Assembly: GCF_001639725.1 (NCBI RefSeq)
Contig: NZ_LTAW01000004.1
Location: forward strand, 248,001-312,000
From: Marinomonas atlantica
GTDB lineage: Bacteria > Pseudomonadota > Gammaproteobacteria > Pseudomonadales > Marinomonadaceae
Direction: 5' to 3'
Length of the DNA stretch: 64,000 nucleotides
In this document: piece after piece, positions 1 to 8,789 of the stretch
How the letters are laid out: each line of letters begins with the position of its first letter
How positions within the stretch are numbered: the first letter of the stretch is position 1
The notes under the pieces: model-generated
Databases searched by the model: none
What the model was told of the DNA's origin: nothing
What the model saw: only the letters and a program-made list of their open reading frames with translations
Translations under genes and position numbers: made by a program

Positions 1-45
1 TTGAGACAAAAATCTTGTGCATCGTGACGAGTTTAGCAGCCTGTG

Positions 46-1644
46 TCAAAAAATTGAGCCATCAATACTCGTCTGATTAAGGTTGTGATGCCATTGCTGA
101 TGCAAAGTTAGTACCTTGTCAGCGCTTATCCAACCTTCTTGGTGTGTTACAAAAATCAATGAGCCTTGGAATTCTTCCAGTAGTGAGGCAAGTTGGTCTT
201 GGCTGTCTAGATCAAGATGATTGTCTGTTTCATCGAGTATTAATAGTGCTTTACTGGGTAACTGGCTGATCAATAGTAAAGCCACTTTCATACGCTCACC
301 GCCACTCAAATTGTTACAAGATTGAAATGCTCGATCTCCCTGTAGGTCAATACAGCCCAAAAGCGTTCGAATAGTACTGTGTTCCATCGTTGGGACATGA
401 TGTTGAAACAATTCAAAAGCCGATGAAAACTGCTCTAATAGGCTTAAATGTTGATCGAGGTAAAGTGCATCACCATAGCGTTGCAGTGTGCCTGAGCAAA
501 GCGACTGTTGGCGCAAAATACATCGAATCAATGTCGACTTACCGCTGCCATTAGAGCCTTCCAAGCACAGACGCTCACCGTGTTCTAGAGTAATAGTAAT
601 AGGTGTTTTATCGCCATAAGGCAAAATACCATTGATGATATCTAACACACGCCGTGGCCCGTTTTGGCGCTCAGATAAAGACAGTGGCAAATCTGATACA
701 TTAGTTTGTAGGTTTTGCTTTTGTCTTAAGTCGGTGCGAAGTGATTGGTGGCGTTGTTGCGCCAATCGCTTTTGAGCACCACTTTGAACTTGTGCTTTGT
801 TCTTCTTTTGGTCCAGCAATAACTTAGACTGGCTGCCTGATTTGCGCGCCTCTTTACCTTGACGCATCCGTTGTAATGTTTTTTGCTCTCGTGCTTGTTG
901 TGCACGTTGTTCTTTCTTGAGCAGAGTTTTGGTTTGGCTGATAGCTTTGAGTGCTTCTTGGCGCTGTTTTTCTAGCAGAGAACGTAGGTTGGAAAAGCCC
1001 ATGTGATAGGGTGTTATACCTTGTTCACTAAGCACTAAAAAGTGGTTCATACTTTGCAGTAACGAGGTGTCATGACTTATCAATAACACCTGACTGGAGG
1101 TCTCTTTTAAAGCGTGAATAAGCCATTGCGTGCCTACTTGATCCAAGTGGTTGCTCGGCTCATCTAGGAGCAAAATATCGGGCGCGTGCTTCAGTAAGCC
1201 TACTAAGCGGACTTTTGTCCGCTGCCCACCACTTAGCGTAAGCATCGGTTGTTCTAACGCTAGCGTAAGGTCGGCGCTTGTTAGCCAAGACTTAGCACGT
1301 TCGATGACATCCCAATGCTGGGCAAGTAAATCAAAATCCGTATCATGAGGAAAACCTTTTTCGACACGTTTGTAAGCATCGTAATAACTGCCAAGCCCTA
1401 ACGAATCAATGACGCGCAGGTCTTGGAGAGCTTCCGCAGATTTTTGCTGATAAAAGAGAAAAGAACCTCTTACTGAAACGCCCGAGACTTGATCGGCAAT
1501 GCATTGGAGTAACGTGGATTTACCGATGCCATTGCGGCCTATAATCGCCGTAATGTGATTAGAGCGGGGGCAAGTAAAAGAAAGATTTGAAAACAGCACA
1601 TCGCCATTTGGCAATGCATGATAAAGATCGGAGATAACCAACAT
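46..1644 (-). CDS. ABC-F family ATP-binding protein (Uup/YheS-like)
   Basis: A soluble protein with two ABC ATPase domains and no membrane segments, the layout of ABC-F proteins, which mostly act on ribosomes. Domain 1 has a Walker A GRNGIGKST at about residues 36-44, an LSGGQ signature near 137 and a Walker B LLLDEPSNHLD near 160. A long Lys/Arg/Gln-rich linker at about 225-320, likely coiled coil, joins it to domain 2, which has a Walker A SNGSGKST near 365, LSGGE near 446 and LLILDETDNHLD near 467. The last motif departs from the usual DEPTNHLD but keeps the catalytic Glu. The 532 aa length fits the family. Ribosome rescue, DNA-related (Uup) and resistance roles cannot be told apart from sequence alone. 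Confidence 0.9.
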   Translation of the reverse strand: MLVISDLYHALPNGDVLFSNLSFTCPRSNHITAIIGRNGIGKSTLLQCIADQVSGVSVRGSFLFYQQKSAEALQDLRVIDSLGLGSYYDAYKRVEKGFPHDTDFDLLAQHWDVIERAKSWLTSADLTLALEQPMLTLSGGQRTKVRLVGLLKHAPDILLLDEPSNHLDQVGTQWLIHALKETSSQVLLISHDTSLLQSMNHFLVLSEQGITPYHMGFSNLRSLLEKQRQEALKAISQTKTLLKKEQRAQQAREQKTLQRMRQGKEARKSGSQSKLLLDQKKNKAQVQSGAQKRLAQQRHQSLRTDLRQKQNLQTNVSDLPLSLSERQNGPRRVLDIINGILPYGDKTPITITLEHGERLCLEGSNGSGKSTLIRCILRQQSLCSGTLQRYGDALYLDQHLSLLEQFSSAFELFQHHVPTMEHSTIRTLLGCIDLQGDRAFQSCNNLSGGERMKVALLLISQLPSKALLILDETDNHLDLDSQDQLASLLEEFQGSLIFVTHQEGWISADKVLTLHQQWHHNLNQTSIDGSIF

Positions 1645-1939
1645 AACACGCTCACTTAGAAGTCTGCGACTTCCTCACCTTGATTCAACATAGATAGAAA
1701 AGTTTGAAAAAAGGCTTAGTTGTTCACGGCGCGTTATGCTCCTCTGCAAGTGGTAAGATGAAGATAGTGTAGATCAGCTATGTTGATACCGCAACAACTG
1801 AGCAGGTTACCATATTACGCTTTTTGTGCTTTTACTTATTACTCCTTGATTAATCTCTGACAACGCCCGTATAGTGCGCAGCTTTACGCTGAAAAGCTTC
1901 TTCCCACGCCTTAACAAGGCGATAGTATTCGAGTAAACG

Positions 1940-2359
1940 ATGAACACAAAGATATACAAAGAAGTTTTGTATCTAGCCAATGAGTTAATGGCCAGTGCGA
2001 ATAATCAAAATCAAGCAGAGTTCGATGCGTTTTATCAAGAACTGAAACAATTGTGCGATGACAATGAGAACACGGACAAGGATCACCCTGTCCAGTGGGA
2101 AGCGTTGGGCGACTTTACCGATGATTTGGTGCAGGCGATCGCCATCTACGATAAGGCTCTGGCAAAAGCCGCAGCGATTAACTCGAAGGACTACCTGTCT
2201 TCAATTGGTATGTCGGCCGCGCGCTTAAAAGTCGAATTGGGCGATCAAGCCGCTGCAATTGAATACTTAGAACAGGCTAAAATTCACAGTAACAAGATCA
2301 TAGATAAAGAACTTAAAGCTGAGATTAATAACCTATTAACCGAACTTAAAGAGTCATAG
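1940..2359 (+). CDS. small TPR-like helical protein, function unknown
   Basis: This 139-residue acidic, Ala/Leu-rich protein has no signal peptide or membrane segment. The stretch at about residues 68-115 (IAIYDKALAKAAAINSKDY, then AAIEYLEQAKIH) reads like one to two tetratricopeptide helix pairs, so a protein-binding scaffold role is plausible. It starts at an ATG after a weak GAGTAA ribosome site. It lies 76 bp upstream of a DEDDy exonuclease gene on the same strand and could be cotranscribed with it. I do not recognise a named family. Confidence 0.75.
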   Translation: MNTKIYKEVLYLANELMASANNQNQAEFDAFYQELKQLCDDNENTDKDHPVQWEALGDFTDDLVQAIAIYDKALAKAAAINSKDYLSSIGMSAARLKVELGDQAAAIEYLEQAKIHSNKIIDKELKAEINNLLTELKES

Positions 2360-2435
2360 AGCCTAGGTTTCTGAGCTCGAAACGAATAGATCGTGGTTCA
2401 TAATAGCTTTGTGATGATAAGAAAAGAGACATCAT

Positions 2436-3017
2436 ATGGAACGTCCGTCCAAGGAACAGATTCGTCAATTACCTTTATATGTTGGCTTAACTTTGCCTGA
2501 TATTTGGATCGTTGAAACTGAGCAGGATGCCAGTCATGCGTTGCAGGTTCTACAGCATCAAACCTGTCTAGGATACGATACGGAAAGCAAACCTATTTTT
2601 GTTAAAGGTGAGGTGAGTCCTGGCCCGTCGCTAATTCAGTTAGCGACTGAAACAGAGGCGTTTCTATTCCCCGCAAGATTTACTGCAGCGGTAAACGCTG
2701 CGAGAGCATTATTATCAAACCCCGATATTCAAAAAGTAGGGTTTGGCCTTAAAGACGACAACAAAGAGCTGCGTAATAAACTCGATATCGATATCGTCAA
2801 TGCAAAAGATTTATCGATGACATTGAAACGTCTTGCAGGTGACAAAGACAGCATCGGTGCTCGTGCGGCTGTCGCCATGGTATTGGGGGCACGTTTGGGA
2901 AAAGGTGCTCAACGCTCGAACTGGGGAGCTTATCCTTTACGTGAGCACCAAATTCTCTATGCGGCGAATGACGCTCACTGCGCCATTGCTATCGTAAATG
3001 CGTTGAAAAAACGCTAA
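2436..3017 (+). CDS. 3'-5' exonuclease domain protein (RNase D/WRN-like, DEDDy)
   Basis: A 193-residue single-domain nuclease of the DnaQ-like superfamily. Visible metal-ligand motifs are Exo I (GYDTESKP, about residue 47-54), Exo II in the GFGLKDDNKEL segment (about 109-119) and Exo III (YAANDAHCA, about 175-183), where the Tyr-x3-Asp spacing marks the DEDDy subtype found in RNase D and WRN. There is no HRDC or helicase domain, so it resembles the short stand-alone EXD2-like proteins of proteobacteria. The substrate, RNA or DNA 3' ends, cannot be decided from sequence. Confidence 0.88.
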   Translation: MERPSKEQIRQLPLYVGLTLPDIWIVETEQDASHALQVLQHQTCLGYDTESKPIFVKGEVSPGPSLIQLATETEAFLFPARFTAAVNAARALLSNPDIQKVGFGLKDDNKELRNKLDIDIVNAKDLSMTLKRLAGDKDSIGARAAVAMVLGARLGKGAQRSNWGAYPLREHQILYAANDAHCAIAIVNALKKR

Positions 3018-3035
3018 AAGTTGCTTTAAGCAGTT

Positions 3036-3503
3036 CTAGCGAGATGTTTTTGGCTCGACGTAGGCTTGTGTTCCCCACAATGGTACCGTTGACAGGCTGT
3101 GCTTAAAGCTGCCGTCAGTTTCCTTCGTCGTATACGACACGTACATCAGAGTTTGATTCTCGGCATCGTAAATACGTCGTACTTTCATTGTTTTAAAGAA
3201 AATACTTTTCGACTTTCGAAAGACGACTTCACCCGAGGAGCTTTTGTCGATGGTTGCGATCATCGCCGGTGTAATTTCGCCGGTTTGACGACAGGCAATG
3301 GAACTGTCGCTAGGATCGGAAAAACTCAAATTGGCTTCAATCGAGGCAATATGACAGGTGACACCGAGGACTTTGTCATCGGTTAGTTTCGAAATTTTGA
3401 TATCTTTTAAGGTAAACATGCCCAGAGACACATCGCCCACTTCGTCGTCAGAGCAACCAACAAGCGCTAAAGAGAAGCAGGTTGCTAATAGTAATTTTCG
3501 CAT
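3036..3503 (-). CDS. creA: CreA family protein, predicted lipoprotein
   Basis: This 155-residue protein matches the CreA pattern: a TCHIAS segment in place of TCYVS, SSIACRQTGEI resembling AISCQQVGPI, then GEVVFRKSKSIFFKTMKVRRIYD, the most conserved stretch of the family (split here: GEVVFRKSKS then IFFKTMKVRR). The N-terminus has a lipobox (LVGC at residues 14-17), so it is predicted to be lipid-anchored. CreA is a conserved periplasmic protein of unknown molecular role; the neighbouring creBCD genes of enterics are absent here. It is convergent with the exonuclease gene, with an 18-bp gap. Confidence 0.87.
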   Translation of the reverse strand: MRKLLLATCFSLALVGCSDDEVGDVSLGMFTLKDIKISKLTDDKVLGVTCHIASIEANLSFSDPSDSSIACRQTGEITPAMIATIDKSSSGEVVFRKSKSIFFKTMKVRRIYDAENQTLMYVSYTTKETDGSFKHSLSTVPLWGTQAYVEPKTSR

Positions 3504-3641
3504 GGTTATTTATCCTTTATAACTCGTCTAAGTCTTTCCCCAGTGTATTACGTAACACACTCTTTGCCACTCAATAATTTGGACGCTACAGTGCAATAAT
3601 TAATTGGTAGAGGACAAAATGTTAGTGCTGACCATAACACC

Positions 3642-3921
3642 TTAAACACTTCTATTCGCTGACTCTTCGAAGTCACACTGTGTTTCAAACACCATTTTCT
3701 GGACAACGTTAGATAAAAAACGCGAGCTGCGTGTGTTCAGTGACTTTATTGCGGAATGAGTCCGTTACTATTTCATCGCGGACACGTTGTAAAGTTTCAT
3801 CGCGAATGGCCGAGTGCATGTCCGCTAAGGTATCGGCGAAAGCTTTAAGAGACGGGGGGGCTGTCACTTCGAGCGCCACCAGCGTGCTGACCATATTGCC
3901 GGCATCTTGCTTGTATTCGAA
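3642..3921 (-). pseudogene. relic of the 595-aa unknown protein (C-terminal part)
   Basis: Translation of the minus strand aligns with the last ~90 residues of the intact 595-aa protein encoded at 20583-22370: EYKQDAGNMVSTLVALE matches VYKQDVGNLVSTLVAFE, and DMHSAIRDETLQRVRDE matches DMHSGIRDETLSRVKQA. After the Ala-Phe near 3715 the frame breaks in a run of six T; in the next frame the alignment resumes with SNVVQKMVFETQCDFEE against SNLIQQMAFETKRDFKD and ends at a stop at 3642-3644. Upstream of about 3921 there is an in-frame stop and no recognisable homology. It is a truncated, frameshifted copy, not a gene. Confidence 0.8.
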
Positions 3922-4155
3922 TCCTTACATCCTTATAAACTCTAATACACTTATAGCGACTTTTCAGAATGGAACTTGATTGGTGTTATATGATTGTCTC
4001 AGGATGAAATACTTAGCTGAATAAGTGTGTTATCAAAGTGACTTGAAGCAGTGCTCAGATTTTTTAATCAGGTTTTTAATCCATTTTTGTGTATTATGCT
4101 TGTTGTAGTTTTTTTCTTGGTTGGGAAGTCTATTTTGGTATGAGACGTTACTAGA

Positions 4156-5199
4156 ATGATTGAGTTTGTTTTATCTAAGTATCACGGCATATCCAAAAGC
4201 CATCATGAATATCGACAGTTAAGCTTGGTCTTTATTTCTATTATCACCTGTACTGTTGCTGCAGCTTTTTTCGCTTTTTATAATTTAGTCATAGATTATT
4301 ACCCATCTCTCTTTTACGTCGATTTTGTGGGAACTCTCATCGGTCTTTTCACACTCTTAATTTTTCTTCGCTTTCGTTACGTCATGCTTGCTTCATTTAT
4401 CTTGGTACTGATGGTGACGGGCATTTGTCTTATGGTCATACTTGATCTAAAAAATGAAGCTAATTCATTAGCATGGGCTTTGATTGCACCTGTTCTGAGT
4501 GTGTTCTTATTGGGTTTTTTATATGGAAGTTTATACAGTTTTTTGTATTTAATAGTCATTGCATGGTTCGCAGGAAGTAATTTAGGTACGTGGCAACCTG
4601 CTGAGTGGGACTTTGATTCTTACATTACTCTGATAGCGATCTACATTTTGCTGTTTATTTTGTCTTGTTACTACGAAGCCAGTCGTCGAGCTGCACAAAA
4701 ACTCTTGGAAGAGTCCAATAAAAAGCTGACGATACTGGCGACAACGGATCCTCTAACTGGACTGTTCAATCGACGCTTTATGGAAGATCTATTACTCAAC
4801 TCAAAAGCAGATATGTTTATCGCTATGGTGGATGTTGATGATTTCAAAAGCATTAATGACAAATTTGGTCATACAGCAGGAGACGAAGTATTGGTTAACA
4901 TTAGCCGTATAATGCAATCTACTTTTGATACAGACGGCATTGTTGGGCGTTGGGGCGGTGAGGAATTTTTAATTGCGATGCATGATTTAAGCGCAGAGCA
5001 ATTTAGAACACAAATGTCAGAGCTTTTGAAGAATATATCGAGTCATTCGTTTGGTGTTGATCGCCCAGTTACCGTCAGCCTAGGAGGTGTGCGTCACAAT
5101 GCTAAAGAGCATCGAATGGCGTTACGTTCTGTGGATGAAGCACTTTATGATGCCAAAATGTCTGGTAAAAACTGTATTAAGTTAGCCGATTTGGCTTAA
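4156..5199 (+). CDS. membrane diguanylate cyclase (GGDEF)
   Basis: Makes c-di-GMP from two GTP. The N-terminal ~180 residues contain five to six hydrophobic membrane segments with short loops and no large periplasmic domain. After a short helix (about 185-195) the GGDEF domain begins at DPLTGLFNRR and carries the active motif GRWGGEEF near residue 260. The RxxD inhibitory site is not present at its usual position (DTDGIVGRW), so product inhibition through that site is unlikely. What the membrane part senses is unknown. It is followed after 21 bp by a LysE-type exporter on the same strand. Confidence 0.9.
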   Translation: MIEFVLSKYHGISKSHHEYRQLSLVFISIITCTVAAAFFAFYNLVIDYYPSLFYVDFVGTLIGLFTLLIFLRFRYVMLASFILVLMVTGICLMVILDLKNEANSLAWALIAPVLSVFLLGFLYGSLYSFLYLIVIAWFAGSNLGTWQPAEWDFDSYITLIAIYILLFILSCYYEASRRAAQKLLEESNKKLTILATTDPLTGLFNRRFMEDLLLNSKADMFIAMVDVDDFKSINDKFGHTAGDEVLVNISRIMQSTFDTDGIVGRWGGEEFLIAMHDLSAEQFRTQMSELLKNISSHSFGVDRPVTVSLGGVRHNAKEHRMALRSVDEALYDAKMSGKNCIKLADLA

Positions 5200-5220
5200 T
5201 TTCAATAAAGGGAGTTTTAA

Positions 5221-5838
5221 ATGATTACCTTAGAATTTCTACTTACATCGTTTGTGGTGGTTTTGATTCCAGGAACTGGCGTTTTGTATACCGTGGCAAC
5301 AGGGCTTTTTGTTGGTAAGCGAGCCAGCTTGTTTGCAGCGTTTGGCTGCACACTGGGCATTATTCCGGCACTGTTAGCCAGTGGTTTTGGTTTGGCTGCG
5401 ATCTTTCACACCAGCGCTCTGGCGTTTCAGGTGGTGAAGTATGCAGGCGCAATGTATTTATTGTACCTTGCATGGCAAATGTGGCGCTCTTCTGGTCCAC
5501 TGTCGGTTAACAATAATAAGTCAGACATGAAAGGCTTGGACATTGTTACCAAAGGTTTTCTACTTAATATCTTAAACCCGAAACTGTCTATTTTCTTTTT
5601 GGCATTCCTGCCACAATTTATTCCCAGTACGGCTGATAGTGTACTTATGAGTATGATGACGCTTGGTTTGGTGTTTATGTTAATGACGTTTGCTGTATTT
5701 GTTGTGTATGGATTTCTGTCTGGCAGCTTTAGTCAATTTATTGTCTCGTCAAAAAAAGCCAGCACAGTGATGCAAAAAGTGTTTGCGACAAGTTTTGCTG
5801 CTCTGGGTCTTAAACTGGCATTCAGTGAACGGGTGTAA
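5221..5838 (+). CDS. LysE/RhtB family amino-acid exporter
   Basis: A 205-residue inner-membrane protein with about six hydrophobic segments. The start MITLEFLLTSFVVVLIPGTG and the following VGKRASLFAAFGCTLG fit the RhtB branch, with the hallmark PGP/PGT-type turn near residue 18 and LNILNPKLSIFFLAFLPQF near 120, the family's most conserved segment. Known members export homoserine, threonine, leucine or cysteine derivatives; the substrate here cannot be named. A good ribosome site (AAGGGAG) precedes the ATG. Confidence 0.9.
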   Translation: MITLEFLLTSFVVVLIPGTGVLYTVATGLFVGKRASLFAAFGCTLGIIPALLASGFGLAAIFHTSALAFQVVKYAGAMYLLYLAWQMWRSSGPLSVNNNKSDMKGLDIVTKGFLLNILNPKLSIFFLAFLPQFIPSTADSVLMSMMTLGLVFMLMTFAVFVVYGFLSGSFSQFIVSSKKASTVMQKVFATSFAALGLKLAFSERV

Positions 5839-5880
5839 TAGACCTAAATTGAAAGCTCTATCTACTAGGTATTTTGACTT

Positions 5881-6849
5881 TTATATTTTAAATGTATTGC
5901 GCCAAGCACTTGGAGAAACGTGAAACTGCTGCTTGAACTTTTCTCGAAAGCTACTGGTGGATTGAAAGCCAACATCAGCCGCGATGCGTTCGATGGAAAG
6001 ATTGCTGCCTTCCAATAAAGTTTGAGCGTGGTGTAGTTTTTCTGCGAGTAACCATTGGCCAAGTGACTGACCTGTGGCCTGATGGAATTTTCGCGTAAAA
6101 GTACGCCGAGTCATGGCGACTTGGTCAGCCAATTCGTCCAGTGAATGATGTTGTCTTAGGTCTTGACGCAGGAAGTCAAGCAGTTGGTTAATACGATGGT
6201 CATTACTCGTGGCGATAGGGCGTTCAATGAATTGTGCTTGTCCGCCTTCTCTGTGGGGTTGCATAACCATTCGGCGCGCGACGGTATTGGCGCGCTCTGC
6301 ACCATAAACATTCCGAAATATATGTAAACAGCAATCCATACCTGCCGCGACACCTGCAGAGGTGATAAGTCGGTCGTCGTTTACGTACATGGCATTGGTG
6401 TCCATGGTGACGTTGGGAAACCGCTGCATAAAATCCTGTTCTAGTCCCCAGTGAGTTGAGGCGCGTTTGCCGTCGAGTAAGCCCGCATAGCCAAGTACGT
6501 ACGCGCCTAAGCACAATCCCACGATAGTTGAACCATTTTGGTAAGCTTGTTGCAGTGCGTCGAGCAACGTCTGACTTGGGCGTTCATCTGGGCTGCGCCA
6601 GTAGGGTACGATTACGATGTCAGCGCTTGCAAGCTGTGTGAGTGTGCTAGGGGCGTGAATTTGCAGCCCTTCTTTCGACACAATCGGGCCACTTTCAGCG
6701 GCAACGATGGTGACGTTAAATAAAGTCTCTTTGAGCATTTCAGAGCCAAAGACAAGACAAGGAACAGAGATATGAAACGGACTGAATTGGTGACAGGCCA
6801 CAACCATCACATTGGGGAGGTGATTAGAAGTGTCAATACGGTTAGTCAT
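5881..6849 (-). CDS. GlxA-type transcriptional regulator (DJ-1/PfpI + AraC HTH)
   Basis: Residues ~10-190 form a DJ-1/PfpI amidotransferase-like domain with the elbow motif VGLCLGAYVLG near 112, and residues ~210-320 an AraC/XylS double helix-turn-helix (LDELADQVAMTRRTFTRKF, then IERIAADVGFQSTSSFREKF). This fusion is the GlxA family, whose members regulate catabolism of small nitrogenous metabolites such as carnitine, choline derivatives or arginine. The likely target is the adjacent LysE-type exporter (convergent) or the metallo-hydrolase upstream on the same strand, but the sequence does not decide this. Confidence 0.9.
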   Translation of the reverse strand: MTNRIDTSNHLPNVMVVACHQFSPFHISVPCLVFGSEMLKETLFNVTIVAAESGPIVSKEGLQIHAPSTLTQLASADIVIVPYWRSPDERPSQTLLDALQQAYQNGSTIVGLCLGAYVLGYAGLLDGKRASTHWGLEQDFMQRFPNVTMDTNAMYVNDDRLITSAGVAAGMDCCLHIFRNVYGAERANTVARRMVMQPHREGGQAQFIERPIATSNDHRINQLLDFLRQDLRQHHSLDELADQVAMTRRTFTRKFHQATGQSLGQWLLAEKLHHAQTLLEGSNLSIERIAADVGFQSTSSFREKFKQQFHVSPSAWRNTFKI

Positions 6850-6898
6850 TCTCTGTTCCTAGTGATATGTCGATGTAGGATATTTTAACGCAATCGCC

Positions 6899-7675
6899 TT
6901 AAAAGGCGACGGTTTCGCCGTCTTCTGGGATGGAGACAAAAGAATCGATCTGGTTCACCTCTGCGTAGTCTTTAAGTTCCGCTCGGCTCAGTAGGACATG
7001 ATTCACTGCTTCCATATGTGTAGCGACGATCTTGGCATTGGGCAGTAGCATGTGAGTTTTTAGCACATCTTCTTTGCCCATAATAATGGGGCCAAATTCC
7101 AAAACATGTGCCCACCCCGCATTCAGGATCACTACTTCCGGCTGAATCGTTTTCATGGTTGTTTCGATCTGCGGCGTCCAAATGGAGTCACCAACTAAAT
7201 ACACAGTCTTCTCCTCTGGGTGAGAAAGGATAACTCCTGTTACCTCGCCTAAGCGCTCTGCCATAGCGGGGTTGTCAAACAACATGTCATAGCCGTGTTG
7301 GCATTGTGTGGTGGTGAAAGTGATGCCCTTAAAGTAAGTGCCATCTTTAAATATATGGGTATTGCTGAAGCCTTGTTGCTGAAGAATAGCTTGGTCTTTC
7401 TCGTTTTGGAGCCAGATTAACATATCTTTCACAATGACTTTGCTGGCGACTTCATCCCAGTGGTCAGGGTGTAAGTGGGTGAGCAATATGGCATCTACAT
7501 CTAGGATCTCTTTGATGGATATTGGTAGGTCGACGGTTGGCATGCGGATATGAGAGTTCACTGTGCCGGGGAGTCCTGGAAAAGCGTCTTTGTCGGCCAG
7601 CATGGGGTCAATGAGGATTTTGACTCCTGCGTATTCAATGATGAGGGTGGCATTGCGAATTTGGGTGATGTTCAT
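6899..7675 (-). CDS. MBL-fold metallo-hydrolase (UlaG-like)
   Basis: A 258-residue protein of the metallo-beta-lactamase fold: an N-terminal strand with LIIEYAGVKILIDPML, the metal-binding LLTHLHPDHWDE, VYLVGDSIWT carrying the bridging Asp, and a late His in VATHMEAVNH. Proteins of this type (UlaG-like) hydrolyse lactones, phosphodiesters or related small molecules. An in-frame ATG 12 codons upstream exists, but AGGAG lies just before the ATG at 7675, so that is the chosen start. It lies 50 bp upstream of the GlxA-type regulator on the same strand. Confidence 0.88.
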   Translation of the reverse strand: MNITQIRNATLIIEYAGVKILIDPMLADKDAFPGLPGTVNSHIRMPTVDLPISIKEILDVDAILLTHLHPDHWDEVASKVIVKDMLIWLQNEKDQAILQQQGFSNTHIFKDGTYFKGITFTTTQCQHGYDMLFDNPAMAERLGEVTGVILSHPEEKTVYLVGDSIWTPQIETTMKTIQPEVVILNAGWAHVLEFGPIIMGKEDVLKTHMLLPNAKIVATHMEAVNHVLLSRAELKDYAEVNQIDSFVSIPEDGETVAF

Positions 7676-7803
7676 AGTGAGCTCCTGTATCGATAAGTGC
7701 GATGAAGTCACTATCGTAAAAGAAGGAGTGCTAGGGCAATACTGGCCTTAAGGACATTGTTCGATGAGATCGGGCCAAACAGTCGCTTGAGGCATCAAAG
7801 TCG

Positions 7804-8634
7804 TTAGTTCGATACAGTGATGCTGAGCTTCTGCTTCGCGAGTTTTACCAGAGCCTCATCGATTGGTGGGGGTGTCAGGTCAACGCCAGAAGCGAGGGCG
7901 GAGACGATGGTGTCTAAGGCGGTGATCCGCGCATACCATTTTTTGTTGGCGGGAATCAGTTGCCAAGGAGCTTGGTCAGTACTGGTATGTTGAAACATGT
8001 CGTCGGTCGCTTGGGCGTAGTGTGACCAGCTGTCACGATTACGTAGGTCCTCCTCGGTGAGTTTCCACTGTTTCATAGGGTTGCTTAAACGCTCTTCAAA
8101 TCGAGCCAGCTGTTCGTCTTTTGAGATGTTCATAAACAGTTTGATAATGCGTACGCCATCGTCCATGAGTAAGCGTTCGAATTCATTGATCTCTTGGTAG
8201 GCGCGTTGCCATTGTTCGGCGGTGGCAAAGCCTTCCACGCGCTCGGTGAGTACACGTTCGTACCAAGAGCGGTCAAAGATCGCCAATGTGCCAGGTTTGG
8301 GCAAGCGCGTTTGAAAACGGTAGAGGTAATGTCGGCCTTGCTCTTCTTTGGAGGGGGCGGCAATAGGATGTACGCGATAGCCTCTTGGGTCGAGCTTTTC
8401 TGTAACGCGTCGGATCGCACCGCCTTTGCCGCTGGCATCCCATCCTTGAAATACGATGATTGCCCGCTTACCTTGGTGAAAGTAAGCTTGCTGAACTTCT
8501 TTCATAGCCTTTTGTGCTCGCTTTAGCTGCTTTTTATAGCTGCGCTTGTCGGCGAGAGCGTAGCGGTCGTCGTTCAGATCAATGTCGTCTAAAGAGGGCG
8601 CTGGGCTTAGTACGATCGGGCTGGGTGTATGCAC
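7804..8634 (-). CDS. ppk2: polyphosphate kinase 2 family protein
   Basis: A 276-residue, single-domain PPK2, which transfers phosphate between polyphosphate and nucleotides. The P-loop FQGWDASGKGGAIRR (about 62-76) and the Walker B/lid region FDRSWYERVL (about 121-130) are intact, as is the conserved PKPGTLAIFDRSWYERV block. The length and single domain fit class I or III enzymes, used for making NTPs or NDPs from polyphosphate; which nucleotide is preferred cannot be read here. A relic of the unknown 595-aa family lies just upstream. Confidence 0.9.
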   Translation of the reverse strand: MHTPSPIVLSPAPSLDDIDLNDDRYALADKRSYKKQLKRAQKAMKEVQQAYFHQGKRAIIVFQGWDASGKGGAIRRVTEKLDPRGYRVHPIAAPSKEEQGRHYLYRFQTRLPKPGTLAIFDRSWYERVLTERVEGFATAEQWQRAYQEINEFERLLMDDGVRIIKLFMNISKDEQLARFEERLSNPMKQWKLTEEDLRNRDSWSHYAQATDDMFQHTSTDQAPWQLIPANKKWYARITALDTIVSALASGVDLTPPPIDEALVKLAKQKLSITVSN

Positions 8635-8689
8635 GTTGGTATCCTTCTAACGGCCGGCAAAGTCTGGCTGTATTAGGTTTGATAAAAAG

Positions 8690-8775
8690 GCCAGTTTAAC
8701 GCTACCAGTGTGCTGATCAAATTACCAACGTCTTGCGGATAAACGTCGAGCGTTTTAACGCTATATATTGGCCGA
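8690..8775 (-). pseudogene. short relic of the 595-aa unknown protein
   Basis: On the minus strand, YSVKTLDVYPQDVGNL followed by ISTLVAL aligns with YSAKTLDVYKQDVGNL and VSTLVAF, about residues 490-515 of the intact protein encoded at 20583-22370. Only about 25 codons remain; the frame then runs into unrelated sequence and a stop at 8673-8675. It overlaps in homology with the relic at 3642-3921, so the two came from different copies or from a duplication. Confidence 0.75.
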
Positions 8776-8789
8776 TCTATGACCCTTGA

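Noticed and set aside
3099-3386. 95-codon plus-strand frame across creA
   Set aside because: Antisense to a conserved lipoprotein gene, no ribosome site.
6224-6514. 96-codon same-strand frame inside the GlxA-type regulator
   Set aside because: Alternate frame of a conserved gene with atypical Arg-rich composition.
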